Below are positions 46,633 through 54,268 of a DNA stretch of 64,000 nucleotides, piece after piece. The notes under the pieces are model-generated. The model had not been told where the DNA came from and did no database searches. It saw nothing but the letters and a program-made list of their open reading frames with translations. The DNA lies in contig SFHC01000001.1 of NCBI GenBank assembly GCA_004555725.1, positions 62,001 through 126,000 on the forward strand, in the 5' to 3' direction. Source of the stretch: [Eubacterium] saphenum. GTDB taxonomy: Bacteria > Bacillota > Clostridia > Peptostreptococcales > Anaerovoracaceae. A program made the position numbers and the translations under genes. Each line of letters opens with the position of its first letter. The first letter of the stretch is position 1.

Positions 46633-48314
46633 TTAAGAATATACATCGGTCCATATTGCTGGTTTCGTTGATCGTGCTGCTTGCCGCGGCAGGTCTGATT
46701 ATGGGTGCAATGTACCCGTACTTTCAGAATGTAGAGGCGAACGAGCTGAAGTCGCAGACAAAACTTGCCGCGCAAGGAGTAGAACTGAACGGAAAGCAGT
46801 ATCTGAAACACTTTGATAACGACCAGATTAGAATTACATGGATCAATAAAAACGGAAAAGTGTTATACGACAATCAAGCAGATCCGGCGACGATGGGAAA
46901 CCATAAGAACCGTACAGAAGTGAAGGAGGCCATGAGAACTGGCTATGGGCAGAGCCGTCGTTATTCCAAGACACTGACTGAGCAATTGTTCTATTCTGCA
47001 CAGAGGCTGAATGACGGTTCCGTCCTGCGGCTGTCTGTCAGCAGACATTCTGCGTTTACTCTTCTTGTCGGTGTAATCCCGGCAGTTTGCTTTGTGATCC
47101 TTGCTGCGATCATTTTGTCCCTGATCCTGGCGTCTCGCCTGGCAAAACGCATCGCCGCGCCTCTGAATGGGCTGGACCTCGACCACCCTCTGGATAATGA
47201 GGAAGAGTATGAGGAAATTTCGCCGCTGCTCGACCGGATATATCGTCAGCAGATCGAACTTGGACATCAGAGGGATATTCTGGAAGAGAAGCAGACGCAG
47301 ATCGACACGATTCTGGAGCATGCGCAGGAAGGCATGGTTCTCCTGACGCAGAACGGAAGAATTGTCAGCATTAACCACGAGGCGTCAGAAATTCTGCAGA
47401 CCGGAATGAACTGCACTGGGCATGACATTCTGGCATACGGCAGAGAGGCTGCGCTGCAGGGGCTTCTGGCAAGGGCAATTCAGGGCGAAACACTGGAAGA
47501 AAAACTTGCCCTCGGAGAAGAGGTCTATCAGGTTAATGCGTCGCCGATCCTGGAGCAGGAGCATGTTGTTGGCATTGTCATTCTGTTCTTTAATATCACT
47601 GAACGTGAGAAGAATGAACAGATGCGCCGTGAATTCACGGCCAATGTATCGCATGAGCTGAAAACACCGCTTCACGCAATTTCCGGATACGCAGAGCTAC
47701 TGATGAATAATCTGGTAAAGACAGATGATGTTCCGGAGTTTTCCAATAAGATTTACACTGAAACGCAGCGTATGGTCCGGCTGGTAGAAGATATTATCCG
47801 TCTCTCTCATCTGGATGAAGGAGTCCCGGATCTGAATACAGAAAACGTCGATCTATATGAGATTGCCCAGCAGACTGCGCAGGAACTTTCTGCGGAAACG
47901 GATGCAGCCGGTGTGTCTCTCCGCGTTGAAGGAGAGACAGCAAAGGTCTGCGGATATCCGTCGCTTCTGCATGAGATTGTCCGCAACCTCGCAGAGAATG
48001 CCATTAAATATAACCATGAAAACGGCGATGTCCTGGTAACCGTAAAACCAAAGGACAGCCGCTGCATTCTGACGGTTGCTGACCATGGCATCGGCATCTC
48101 TCATGAGGATCTGAACCGTATCTTTGAACGCTTCTACCGTGTGGATAAGAGTCATTCCAGAGCGTCCGGTGGAACCGGACTCGGCCTGTCCATCGTCAAG
48201 CACGCTGTCCAGATCCACCGAGGCACCATCAGTGTAGACAGCAAAGTCGGCGAAGGAACGACCATTACGGTATCTCTTCCGCTTGCCAAGCGCGAAGTCA
48301 AGGTGCTGAAGTAG
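46629..48314 (+). CDS. phoR: PhoR-type sensor histidine kinase with PAS domain
   Basis: 561 residues: transmembrane helices near 8-30 and 140-165 bound an extracytoplasmic domain of about 110 residues, then come a HAMP-like linker, a PAS domain (roughly 215-330, ILEHAQEGMVLLTQNGRIVSINHEA), the HisKA box with the phosphorylated His in NVSHELKTPLHAISG near 343, and the ATPase domain with NLAENAIKYN, DHGIGIS and GGTGLGLSIVKH. It starts in the phoP stop region (ATGA overlap). The context of pst and phoU identifies the ligand pathway as phosphate. Confidence 0.94.
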   Translation: MIKNIHRSILLVSLIVLLAAAGLIMGAMYPYFQNVEANELKSQTKLAAQGVELNGKQYLKHFDNDQIRITWINKNGKVLYDNQADPATMGNHKNRTEVKEAMRTGYGQSRRYSKTLTEQLFYSAQRLNDGSVLRLSVSRHSAFTLLVGVIPAVCFVILAAIILSLILASRLAKRIAAPLNGLDLDHPLDNEEEYEEISPLLDRIYRQQIELGHQRDILEEKQTQIDTILEHAQEGMVLLTQNGRIVSINHEASEILQTGMNCTGHDILAYGREAALQGLLARAIQGETLEEKLALGEEVYQVNASPILEQEHVVGIVILFFNITEREKNEQMRREFTANVSHELKTPLHAISGYAELLMNNLVKTDDVPEFSNKIYTETQRMVRLVEDIIRLSHLDEGVPDLNTENVDLYEIAQQTAQELSAETDAAGVSLRVEGETAKVCGYPSLLHEIVRNLAENAIKYNHENGDVLVTVKPKDSRCILTVADHGIGISHEDLNRIFERFYRVDKSHSRASGGTGLGLSIVKHAVQIHRGTISVDSKVGEGTTITVSLPLAKREVKVLK

Positions 48315-48399
48315 GATTTCGGGTTCCGGATAGTAATAAAACACCGCATCTGCGTGTTGTAAAGATTATTACGCTGATAACATTATATACATAATTACA

Positions 48400-48440
48400 C
48401 GGCCGGTCGTACGAACAATGGATTTCTGTTCGCGCGGCCG
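48400..48440 (+). terminator. hairpin after the phosphate operon
   Basis: CGGCCG (48400-48405) and CGAACA (48412-48417) pair with TGTTCG (48427-48432) and CGGCCG (48435-48440) around an internal loop. Only a weak T run follows, so it may be a terminator or a processing site. The 48441-48749 stretch has no convincing gene. Confidence 0.45.
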
Positions 48441-48589
48441 GCTCTTCTGCGTCCGGAAGTCAGGCATACAGGATGATCAGGATAAACAATTGGAAGAGGA
48501 AGACGGGATGAACAACGGCATGAAGACGCCCCCCGGTGATCAGAAAACGCGTCCAAAAACGAAGTTTTCAGAGTATTACAGTTTTTCTG

Positions 48590-48618
48590 TGGTCAATCCG
48601 TGTGCTTTGGGGTACAAT
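48590..48618 (+). promoter_or_regulatory. possible promoter for the MoxR-VWA unit
   Basis: TGGTCA and TACAAT are spaced by 17 bases, 131 bases before the MoxR start. Confidence 0.45.
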
Positions 48619-48749
48619 AAAAGGTAGATAGTTATGGCGCCGCACAGTGAATCAGTGGAAAATATGGTCTGTCACATATATGTGAGTACAGACAGGATCA
48701 GAATGCTAATCTGCTGATTATGTGGCTGCAGATGATAGGAGAATAATAT

Positions 48750-49568
48750 ATGATAGAAAGATTTACGGGAAGCAGTGAGTACGTCGCATCAGATGAACTG
48801 ATGACGACAGTGAATATTGCAATGTCGCTGGAGAAACCGCTTCTGGTTAAAGGTGAACCGGGAACGGGAAAGACGATGCTGGCGCGGGCAGTTGCCGATG
48901 CTCTTGGCATGGAGCTGATTACATGGAACATCAAGTCTACGACCAAGGCGCAGGACGGACTGTATGTCTATGACGTTGTTCAGCGCCTGTATGACAGCCA
49001 GTTCGGAACCAGCGGTGTTGACAATATCGCGCAGTATATTAAATACGGAAAACTGGGCGAAGCGTTTCAGAGAGAAGAGCAGGCGGTTCTTCTGATTGAT
49101 GAGATCGATAAGGCCGATCTGGAATTTCCGAATGACCTCCTCTGGGAACTGGATCAGATGGAGTTCTATATTCCGGAGCTGCACCAGACCGTAAAGGCCA
49201 GAAAACGGCCGGTGGTGATCATTACCTCCAATGCGGAGAAAGAACTTCCGGACGCGTTCCTGCGCCGCTGTATTTTCCACTATATTGAATTCCCGGATGC
49301 AGAAGAAATGCGGAAGATTCTGGATGTACATTTTGAGCACCTGGATGAAGATCTGGTTACACAGGCTCTGAAATCGTTCTACTATATTCGCTCGCTCCCG
49401 GGACTTCAGAAAAAGCCGAGTACATCGGAACTGATTGACTGGCTGCGTGCGCTTCAGTACGGCGGAGTTTCCGCGGAGACAATTACGGATAAGATCCCGT
49501 ATGCCGGAGTGCTGCTGAAGAAGGATAAGGATTTAGAAGTTCTGCGCCGCCAGCTTGAAAGAAGATAA
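48750..49568 (+). CDS. MoxR-family AAA+ ATPase
   Basis: 272-residue AAA+ ATPase of the MoxR group, which acts as a chaperone that activates or matures partner proteins, usually with a VWA-domain partner. Walker A is GEPGTGKTML near 36, Walker B is VLLIDEIDKAD near 116, and a sensor 1-type ITSNAEKELPDAFLRRC is near 160. The VWA gene follows 14 bases later, so the two form a pair like CoxD-CoxE. The client protein is unknown; no cox genes are nearby. Confidence 0.9.
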   Translation: MIERFTGSSEYVASDELMTTVNIAMSLEKPLLVKGEPGTGKTMLARAVADALGMELITWNIKSTTKAQDGLYVYDVVQRLYDSQFGTSGVDNIAQYIKYGKLGEAFQREEQAVLLIDEIDKADLEFPNDLLWELDQMEFYIPELHQTVKARKRPVVIITSNAEKELPDAFLRRCIFHYIEFPDAEEMRKILDVHFEHLDEDLVTQALKSFYYIRSLPGLQKKPSTSELIDWLRALQYGGVSAETITDKIPYAGVLLKKDKDLEVLRRQLERR

Positions 49569-49582
49569 GGAGATCTGAAAGA

Positions 49583-50782
49583 ATGTTCATTGAATTTTTC
49601 TTTTACCTGAGATCGCGGGGCATCAAGGTATCCCTGAATGAGTGGATGACGCTTCTTGAGGCTCTGGAAAAGGGCCTTCATCATTCTTCTCTGACTGGCT
49701 TCTATCATCTCTGCCGGGCGATTCTGATTCATGACGAGTCTGAATTTGACCGTTTTGACCAGGCATTTCTGGAATTCTTCAAGGATGTCGAGTATCCCGG
49801 GGAAATCCCGAAGGAGTTTATGGATCGCCTGAACCATCCGATTGTGGATGTGAAGGACGTGCAGATCGACCTGGAGAAGCTCGGGATTCCTCCGGAGGAT
49901 ATGGAAGACATTCTTGCGTTTATTCAGGATCGGCTGAAGCGGCAGAATGAGGAGCATAACGGAGGGAACACCTGGATCGGGACGCACGGCTATACCCCTG
50001 CGGGAAACTCCGGATGGCACCCGCACGGCATTAGAATCGGCGGCCGCAGTAAGTTCCGCACGGCAAGAGCAGTTGCGGGAGAGCGGAAGTACAGAGATTT
50101 TCGCAAGGACAATACGCTGGATACAAGGAGCTTTCAGATGGCGTTCCGCACGCTCAGGAGTCTGTCGGCAAAAACCGACACGCAAGAGCGGGAGCTGGAT
50201 GTAGACGCAACGGTGCGCGCAACCGGCGATAAGGGTGGAATCCTTGACGTCCGCTACCGTCCTCCGAGGAAGAACACCATCAAGGTCCTGTTGCTTATGG
50301 ATTCTGGTGGTTCGATTGAGGATTATGCCAATTTGTGCAGCATGCTGTTCCAGGCGGCGGTCAAATCGAACAATTTTAAGGAGCTGCACACATATTATTT
50401 CCATAATTGTATTTTTGACCATGTGTACAGCCAGCCGGATATCCGCCCGGAGCATAAGATTTCTGTTGACTGGATGCTGAAGCAGTACGGACCGGAATAC
50501 AGAGTGATTGTGGTCGGCGACGCCATGATGGATCCGTATGAACTGCACGGGCGCGACTATAACTGGGCGTTCAGAACGTACAGCGATTATTCCGGCTATG
50601 ATACATTTTTGCGTATAGTAAAGGCGTATCCGCACTGTGTCTGGCTGAATCCGGAGAAAAAACCGGCGCATCCGGGATACTGGTACCGTACTTATGAGGA
50701 ACTGGAACAGGTTTTTCCGATGTACCATCTTTCTCAGGAAGGCCTGGAAGCCGCCATGCACAGGCTGATGCAGCGGTCATAA
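49583..50782 (+). CDS. VWA domain-containing CoxE-like protein
   Basis: 399 residues. The N-terminal two thirds resemble CoxE-type partners of MoxR ATPases: GIKVSLNEWMTLLEALEKG near 10, a Gly-rich TWIGTHGYTPAGNSGWHPHGIRIGG near 135, and RTLRSLSAKTDTQERELDVDATVRATGD. The C-terminal VWA fold has LLLMDSGGSIED near 240; the metal site reads DxGxS rather than the textbook DxSxS, which I believe is common in this branch. No signal peptide or helix is seen, so it is cytoplasmic. Exact function not established. Confidence 0.85.
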   Translation: MFIEFFFYLRSRGIKVSLNEWMTLLEALEKGLHHSSLTGFYHLCRAILIHDESEFDRFDQAFLEFFKDVEYPGEIPKEFMDRLNHPIVDVKDVQIDLEKLGIPPEDMEDILAFIQDRLKRQNEEHNGGNTWIGTHGYTPAGNSGWHPHGIRIGGRSKFRTARAVAGERKYRDFRKDNTLDTRSFQMAFRTLRSLSAKTDTQERELDVDATVRATGDKGGILDVRYRPPRKNTIKVLLLMDSGGSIEDYANLCSMLFQAAVKSNNFKELHTYYFHNCIFDHVYSQPDIRPEHKISVDWMLKQYGPEYRVIVVGDAMMDPYELHGRDYNWAFRTYSDYSGYDTFLRIVKAYPHCVWLNPEKKPAHPGYWYRTYEELEQVFPMYHLSQEGLEAAMHRLMQRS

Positions 50783-50790
50783 AATTATCG

Positions 50791-50813
50791 TGCCGCAGTG
50801 AATCGCTGCGGCA
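50791..50813 (+). repeat. hairpin after the VWA gene
   Basis: TGCCGCAG/CTGCGGCA form an 8-base stem with a 7-base loop, but no T tract follows, so it may be a pause or processing hairpin. Confidence 0.4.
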
Positions 50814-50851
50814 TCGGCGTCATGACATCTTGATAAGCGAGGTGAAGACAG

Positions 50852-51136
50852 ATGTATCGGGGATATGAAAATGAGGCAACCTGGGCGTTTGCGTCATACT
50901 TGAATAATGATCTGAAGGTCTATCGAAAATACCGGATTATTGTGAGAAATCTGCGGCTGCGGTATGGTGAGGAAAACCTGCTGAACGCATTTACAGATGT
51001 TCTGATGCTTCAGAAAGACAAGCTCACACAAAAAGAAAAAGAAGAAAATCCATATTTAAAGAAGATTCAAAAATCAGATTGGGAAAGTATCGATTTCCAG
51101 GCTGCGGCAGCCGGGTTTATCGGAAACCAAATGTAA
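50852..51136 (+). CDS. hypothetical small protein, 94 residues
   Basis: I do not recognise a characterised family. The N-terminus YRGYENEATWAFASYLNNDLKVYRKYR resembles small proteins of phages and Firmicutes that begin with a GYxNxETW..xxxNND pattern, but the similarity is only by eye. It is acidic/basic mixed, soluble and mostly helical in composition, with a Lys-rich middle (KDKLTQKEKEENPYLKKI). GCGAGGTGAAG lies before the ATG. It follows the VWA gene by 69 bases and could be part of that unit. Confidence 0.6.
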   Translation: MYRGYENEATWAFASYLNNDLKVYRKYRIIVRNLRLRYGEENLLNAFTDVLMLQKDKLTQKEKEENPYLKKIQKSDWESIDFQAAAAGFIGNQM

Positions 51137-51200
51137 GGTAAGACCGAGGCCGTCAAGGTTTAGAGGTATGGGCTGGTCAGTGTGCCCGCGAAGAGAGGAA

Positions 51201-51240
51201 AGGCATGTGGGAGATGGAATTCTCCTCATGCCTAGTTTTC
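51201..51240 (+). terminator. bidirectional terminator-like hairpin between convergent genes
   Basis: AGGCATG/CATGCCT outer and GGAGA/TCTCC inner stems fold 51201-51233; GTTTTC follows on + and a short T run on -. It sits between the 94-residue gene (+) and the XRE gene (-). Confidence 0.6.
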
Positions 51241-51246
51241 AATCGT

Positions 51247-51525
51247 TTACTTTCTCTCTTTTATGCTGATTTTCAGGTCCAGCGCGTTGATGATACGGAT
51301 GAGAGTCACGAGATTTGGCAGTGTACGGAATGTTTCAATGCGTGCGACCGATGACTGCGGCATGCTGCATCTTTTTGCCAGTTCACGCTGGCTGATTCCG
51401 CGCTGATTGCGGACTTCCACCAGGTGCTGAATCAGGCGGACGATCTCTTCAGCCTCTTCAGGGCTTCTGCTCTTCAGCGCTTCACTGTTGTTTACAAAAT
51501 CCTTGCTATTCATTTCTTTTATCAT
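51247..51525 (-). CDS. XRE-family helix-turn-helix regulator (antitoxin-like, orphan)
   Basis: 92 residues with a Cro/C1-type HTH at about 34-88: NQRGISQRELAKRCSMPQSSVARIETFRTLPNLVTLIRIINALDLKI. The arrangement, a short acidic N-terminus followed by a single HTH, is like HigA/RelB-type antitoxins, but no toxin gene is next to it on either side. A second ATG four codons downstream is possible. It is one of two - strand genes in the window with clear homology. The target is unknown. Confidence 0.8.
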   Translation of the reverse strand: MIKEMNSKDFVNNSEALKSRSPEEAEEIVRLIQHLVEVRNQRGISQRELAKRCSMPQSSVARIETFRTLPNLVTLIRIINALDLKISIKERK

Positions 51526-51625
51526 TTTTTAATCTCTTCTTTCATCTGATTTTCAATGGTTCTACCTTATTTATTGTGCTACGGAACGGATCAGATGTCA
51601 ATAAAAAATGATGCAAATGTCACTT

Positions 51626-51635
51626 AAGTATACTT
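51626..51635. promoter_or_regulatory. palindrome AAGTATACTT, distal copy
   Basis: A 10-base perfect palindrome between the divergent XRE and TetR genes; it shares GAAGTATACTT with the second copy 111 bases away. Confidence 0.5.
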
Positions 51636-51734
51636 CAGAAATCTTAATAATTAGTGAAATTTTTTGATGATATATGACATGCAGATTCTGTCCGGCAGCC
51701 TTCTTGCATGTCTGTTTTGTCTGTACAAAAGGAT

Positions 51735-51775
51735 AGAAGTATACTTCTTGACATTTTTTCAGAATCTTATACACT
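51735..51775 (+). promoter_or_regulatory. tetR promoter with overlapping 14-base palindrome
   Basis: AGAAGTATACTTCT (51735-51748) is a perfect palindrome whose last base is the first T of TTGACA (51748-51753). TACACT at 51770-51775 gives a 16-base spacer. This is a typical arrangement for repressor autoregulation. Confidence 0.6.
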
Positions 51776-51876
51776 ATAAACGTGATTAGAAAACGAGGCG
51801 GGGCTGCCTTGAATTTTTATTTTTGTCAAATATTGCTGATAATGAGTAGTGAACAGAGAAAAACGGAGGAACTGAT

Positions 51877-52551
51877 TTGGGAAGGCCTCAGCTGGATGAA
51901 AAAACAAAAAGAGAACATATTAAGAAATTAATTACCTGTGCGCGTGATCTGATTGATGAACGCGGAATACAGAATGTTACGATCAGAAGCATCGCGGACC
52001 GTGCGGAAATGAACAGCGCGACGATGTATAATTACTTTCAGGATCTGGATGAACTGATTACCTATGCCTGCATCAGTTATTTTCAGGAATACTGCGAGCG
52101 TCTGTACACCGAGAACCGATTCTTATCGGAGAATGAGCCGGAGGAAGTTTATCTGATGACGTGGGATCTGTTCTGTCAGTATGCGTTCCGCCATCCGGAT
52201 GAAATGTATCAGCTGTTTTTTGGAAAATACAGCGGAGAACTCGGCAATGTCATTCATAAATATTATCAATGGTTTCCGGAGGAAACGGCGGAATTGTCGC
52301 AGAACCTGAAAGAAATGCTTGCAGACGCGGATATGTTCGAACGTAATATCCATGTGCTCAGGCCGATTCTCCCTGATGGTACTTCAGAAAAGGATCTGGA
52401 GACAATGAATGAACTGACAGTCGCTTATCTGCAGATGCTGCTCCGGGAACTGGCTGAGGATCAGAGCGGAAAGTACACACCGGAGATGCAGCAGAAGAGA
52501 ATGATGCAGGCCTGTGTTTTTCTGCTGGATTCGGTTACCGGAAACAAGTAA
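51877..52551 (+). CDS. TetR/AcrR family transcriptional regulator
   Basis: 224 residues with the TetR N-terminal DNA-binding domain: KTKREHIKKLITCARDLIDERGIQNVTIRSIADRAEMNSATMYNYFQDLDELITYA at about 8-63. The C-terminal ligand domain has no recognisable relatives from reading. The start is TTG, 7 bases after ACGGAGG. It precedes the reductase operon by about 370 bases, so it could regulate that operon, itself, or both. Its promoter holds palindromic sites. Confidence 0.88.
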   Translation: MGRPQLDEKTKREHIKKLITCARDLIDERGIQNVTIRSIADRAEMNSATMYNYFQDLDELITYACISYFQEYCERLYTENRFLSENEPEEVYLMTWDLFCQYAFRHPDEMYQLFFGKYSGELGNVIHKYYQWFPEETAELSQNLKEMLADADMFERNIHVLRPILPDGTSEKDLETMNELTVAYLQMLLRELAEDQSGKYTPEMQQKRMMQACVFLLDSVTGNK

Positions 52552-52584
52552 TCCGCTGACTGCGTAATAAAATTGTATTTGATG

Positions 52585-52613
52585 GCTGCTGCCTTTCTGG
52601 CGGCGGTTTTTTT
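52585..52613 (+). terminator. rho-independent terminator after tetR
   Basis: GCTGCTGCC and GGCGGCGGT pair with three wobble positions around TTTCT, followed by seven T. Confidence 0.8.
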
Positions 52614-52695
52614 CTTGCGCGTAAAATTTTGTCCGATCAGACAGTATAAAATAAAAGCACTATATTCATTCGTATAATTCTATAGAGAAATTCGA

Positions 52696-52745
52696 TTAAC
52701 AATCTTGATTATTTTTACTTTATATATTATAATCGAGATTGTTAA
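52696..52745 (+). promoter_or_regulatory. reductase operon promoter inside a 17-base inverted repeat
   Basis: TTAACAATCTTGATTAT (52696-52712) and ATAATCGAGATTGTTAA (52729-52745) form an inverted repeat with one wobble. TTGATT (52705-52710) and TATAAT (52728-52733) are spaced 17 bases, so one arm covers the -35 and the other the -10. The leader that follows, about 180 bases to the GTG, holds only small hairpins such as CCGA/TCGG and CTGTTGTC/GACAG. Confidence 0.65.
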
Positions 52746-52924
52746 AAGGTTAATTAATTGAACGAAAAAAATAAAGGAGAAACAGATCCGAGAAAAACTT
52801 TCGGCTGTTGTCTCATAATAGGACAGTATTTTCTGATTTTAGAAATCGGAAGATGATGAGGAATATGAATAGTCTCGCATGCGATTAGAAAATATTTAAA
52901 AGTGGAAATAGAAAGGAGATTCCA

Positions 52925-54256
52925 GTGAAACTTACAATCAACAATTTCCCTGTAACCGAAGTTCTTCTCGGTTCTGAAAATTCATTCAGGGATGGAACAC
53001 TGACAATCGACAAACAGGGCGCAATCGACTATTTGAAGGAAATGGATGAACACCTCACTGACGTGGATCTGGTTATCGCACATCCGGGAGATGATACGAG
53101 AATCGTTCCGGTTGTAGAGACAATCGAGCCGAGAATCCGCAAGGATGGACGCACACTGTTCCCAGGTGTTACAGATGATGCGGCTCCTGCCGGAGACGGT
53201 GAACTGAATGCACTGAAGGGCTGCTGTGTAACCGTAGTCGCTAAGGAGTTCGGGTCCTTTGGAGACGGTGTCATTGACATGGGCGGTGAAGGCGCTAAGC
53301 ATACATACTGGTCCAAACTGATCAACATCTGCCTGGTTGCGGATACAGATGAAGAGTTTGAACGTCATGAGCAGCAGAAGTGCAATCATGCGCTCCGCTG
53401 GGGCGGACACAGACTTGCCGAGTACATCGGAAAGACAGTGAAAGAACTGGGCGCAGATGACGCAGAAAGCACAGAAGAGTATAACTTTGATCCGATCACC
53501 AAGAGAAAAGACAACGGACTTCCGAACGTCGTTCTGGTTCTGCAGCCGCAGTCTCAGATGGAGGCTCTCGGATATAACGATCTGTGGTACGGATGGGATT
53601 TAAATAAGTTCCTGCCGACTTATGTCAGCCCGACAGAGGTTCTGGACGGCGCGCTGATTTCCGGTTCCTTCATGCCGTCATCTTCCAAGTGGTCGACGTA
53701 TGAGATGCAGAACTTCCCGACCATCAAGGAAATGTTCGCAGAAGACGGAAAGAGCTTCAACTTTATTGGTGTTGTTCTGTCCATGCTGAATGTAGCTCTG
53801 GACCAGAAACAGCGTGCAGCGATCATGGTTGCAGATATGGCAACTAACCTGGGCGCAGATTATGCCATCGTTACAGAAGAAGGATACGGAAACCCGGATG
53901 CAGACTATGTCGGATGCCAGGTTGCTCTGGAGGACGCGGGAATTCCGTGTGTCGGAATCTCCAATGAGTGTACCGGAAGAGACGGATTCTCTCAGCCGCT
54001 GGTTACACTGGACGCAAAGATGACGGCGCTGGTTTCCACCGGAAACGTATCCGAACTCTCCGAACTGCCGGCCTGCAAGACCGTAATCGGAAATCTGGAA
54101 GCAATGAACCGCGACGGAATGTCCGGAAGCTGGGGCTACGATGAAAAACTCGGAAAGTCCGCAAGAGATGACGGATCCATCATTATGGAAGATAATAACT
54201 GGTTCTGCGGAGATCATATTTCCGGACTTTCAGTGAAGACTATGGTTGAATTTTAG
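52925..54256 (+). CDS. glycine/sarcosine/betaine reductase component B, alpha/beta subunit proprotein
   Basis: GrdE/GrdG/GrdI-type protein of 443 residues. In the family this precursor is cleaved into two subunits, and the new N-terminus becomes a pyruvoyl group that forms the Schiff base with the substrate. Typical blocks here are VIAHPGDDTRIVPVVETIEPR, VLVLQPQSQMEALGYNDLWYGWDLN and ALEDAGIPCVGISNECTGRDG. The expected cleavage area (about 240-255) reads ISGSFMPSSSKW and has no Cys. The start is GTG after AAAGGAG. It lies 12 bases upstream of the selenoprotein subunit, and the BCCT gene points to betaine. Confidence 0.9.
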   Translation: MKLTINNFPVTEVLLGSENSFRDGTLTIDKQGAIDYLKEMDEHLTDVDLVIAHPGDDTRIVPVVETIEPRIRKDGRTLFPGVTDDAAPAGDGELNALKGCCVTVVAKEFGSFGDGVIDMGGEGAKHTYWSKLINICLVADTDEEFERHEQQKCNHALRWGGHRLAEYIGKTVKELGADDAESTEEYNFDPITKRKDNGLPNVVLVLQPQSQMEALGYNDLWYGWDLNKFLPTYVSPTEVLDGALISGSFMPSSSKWSTYEMQNFPTIKEMFAEDGKSFNFIGVVLSMLNVALDQKQRAAIMVADMATNLGADYAIVTEEGYGNPDADYVGCQVALEDAGIPCVGISNECTGRDGFSQPLVTLDAKMTALVSTGNVSELSELPACKTVIGNLEAMNRDGMSGSWGYDEKLGKSARDDGSIIMEDNNWFCGDHISGLSVKTMVEF

Positions 54257-54268
54257 GGGAGGAAGACG

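Noticed and set aside
48418..48627. Open frame of 69 codons after phoR
   Set aside because: It begins inside a hairpin, has no good ribosome site and no familiar features.
51247..51876. Toxin-antitoxin module with the XRE gene
   Set aside because: No toxin-like frame is next to it on either strand.
52653..52924. Glycine riboswitch before the component B genes
   Set aside because: The characteristic conserved aptamer segments are missing; only small hairpins are present.
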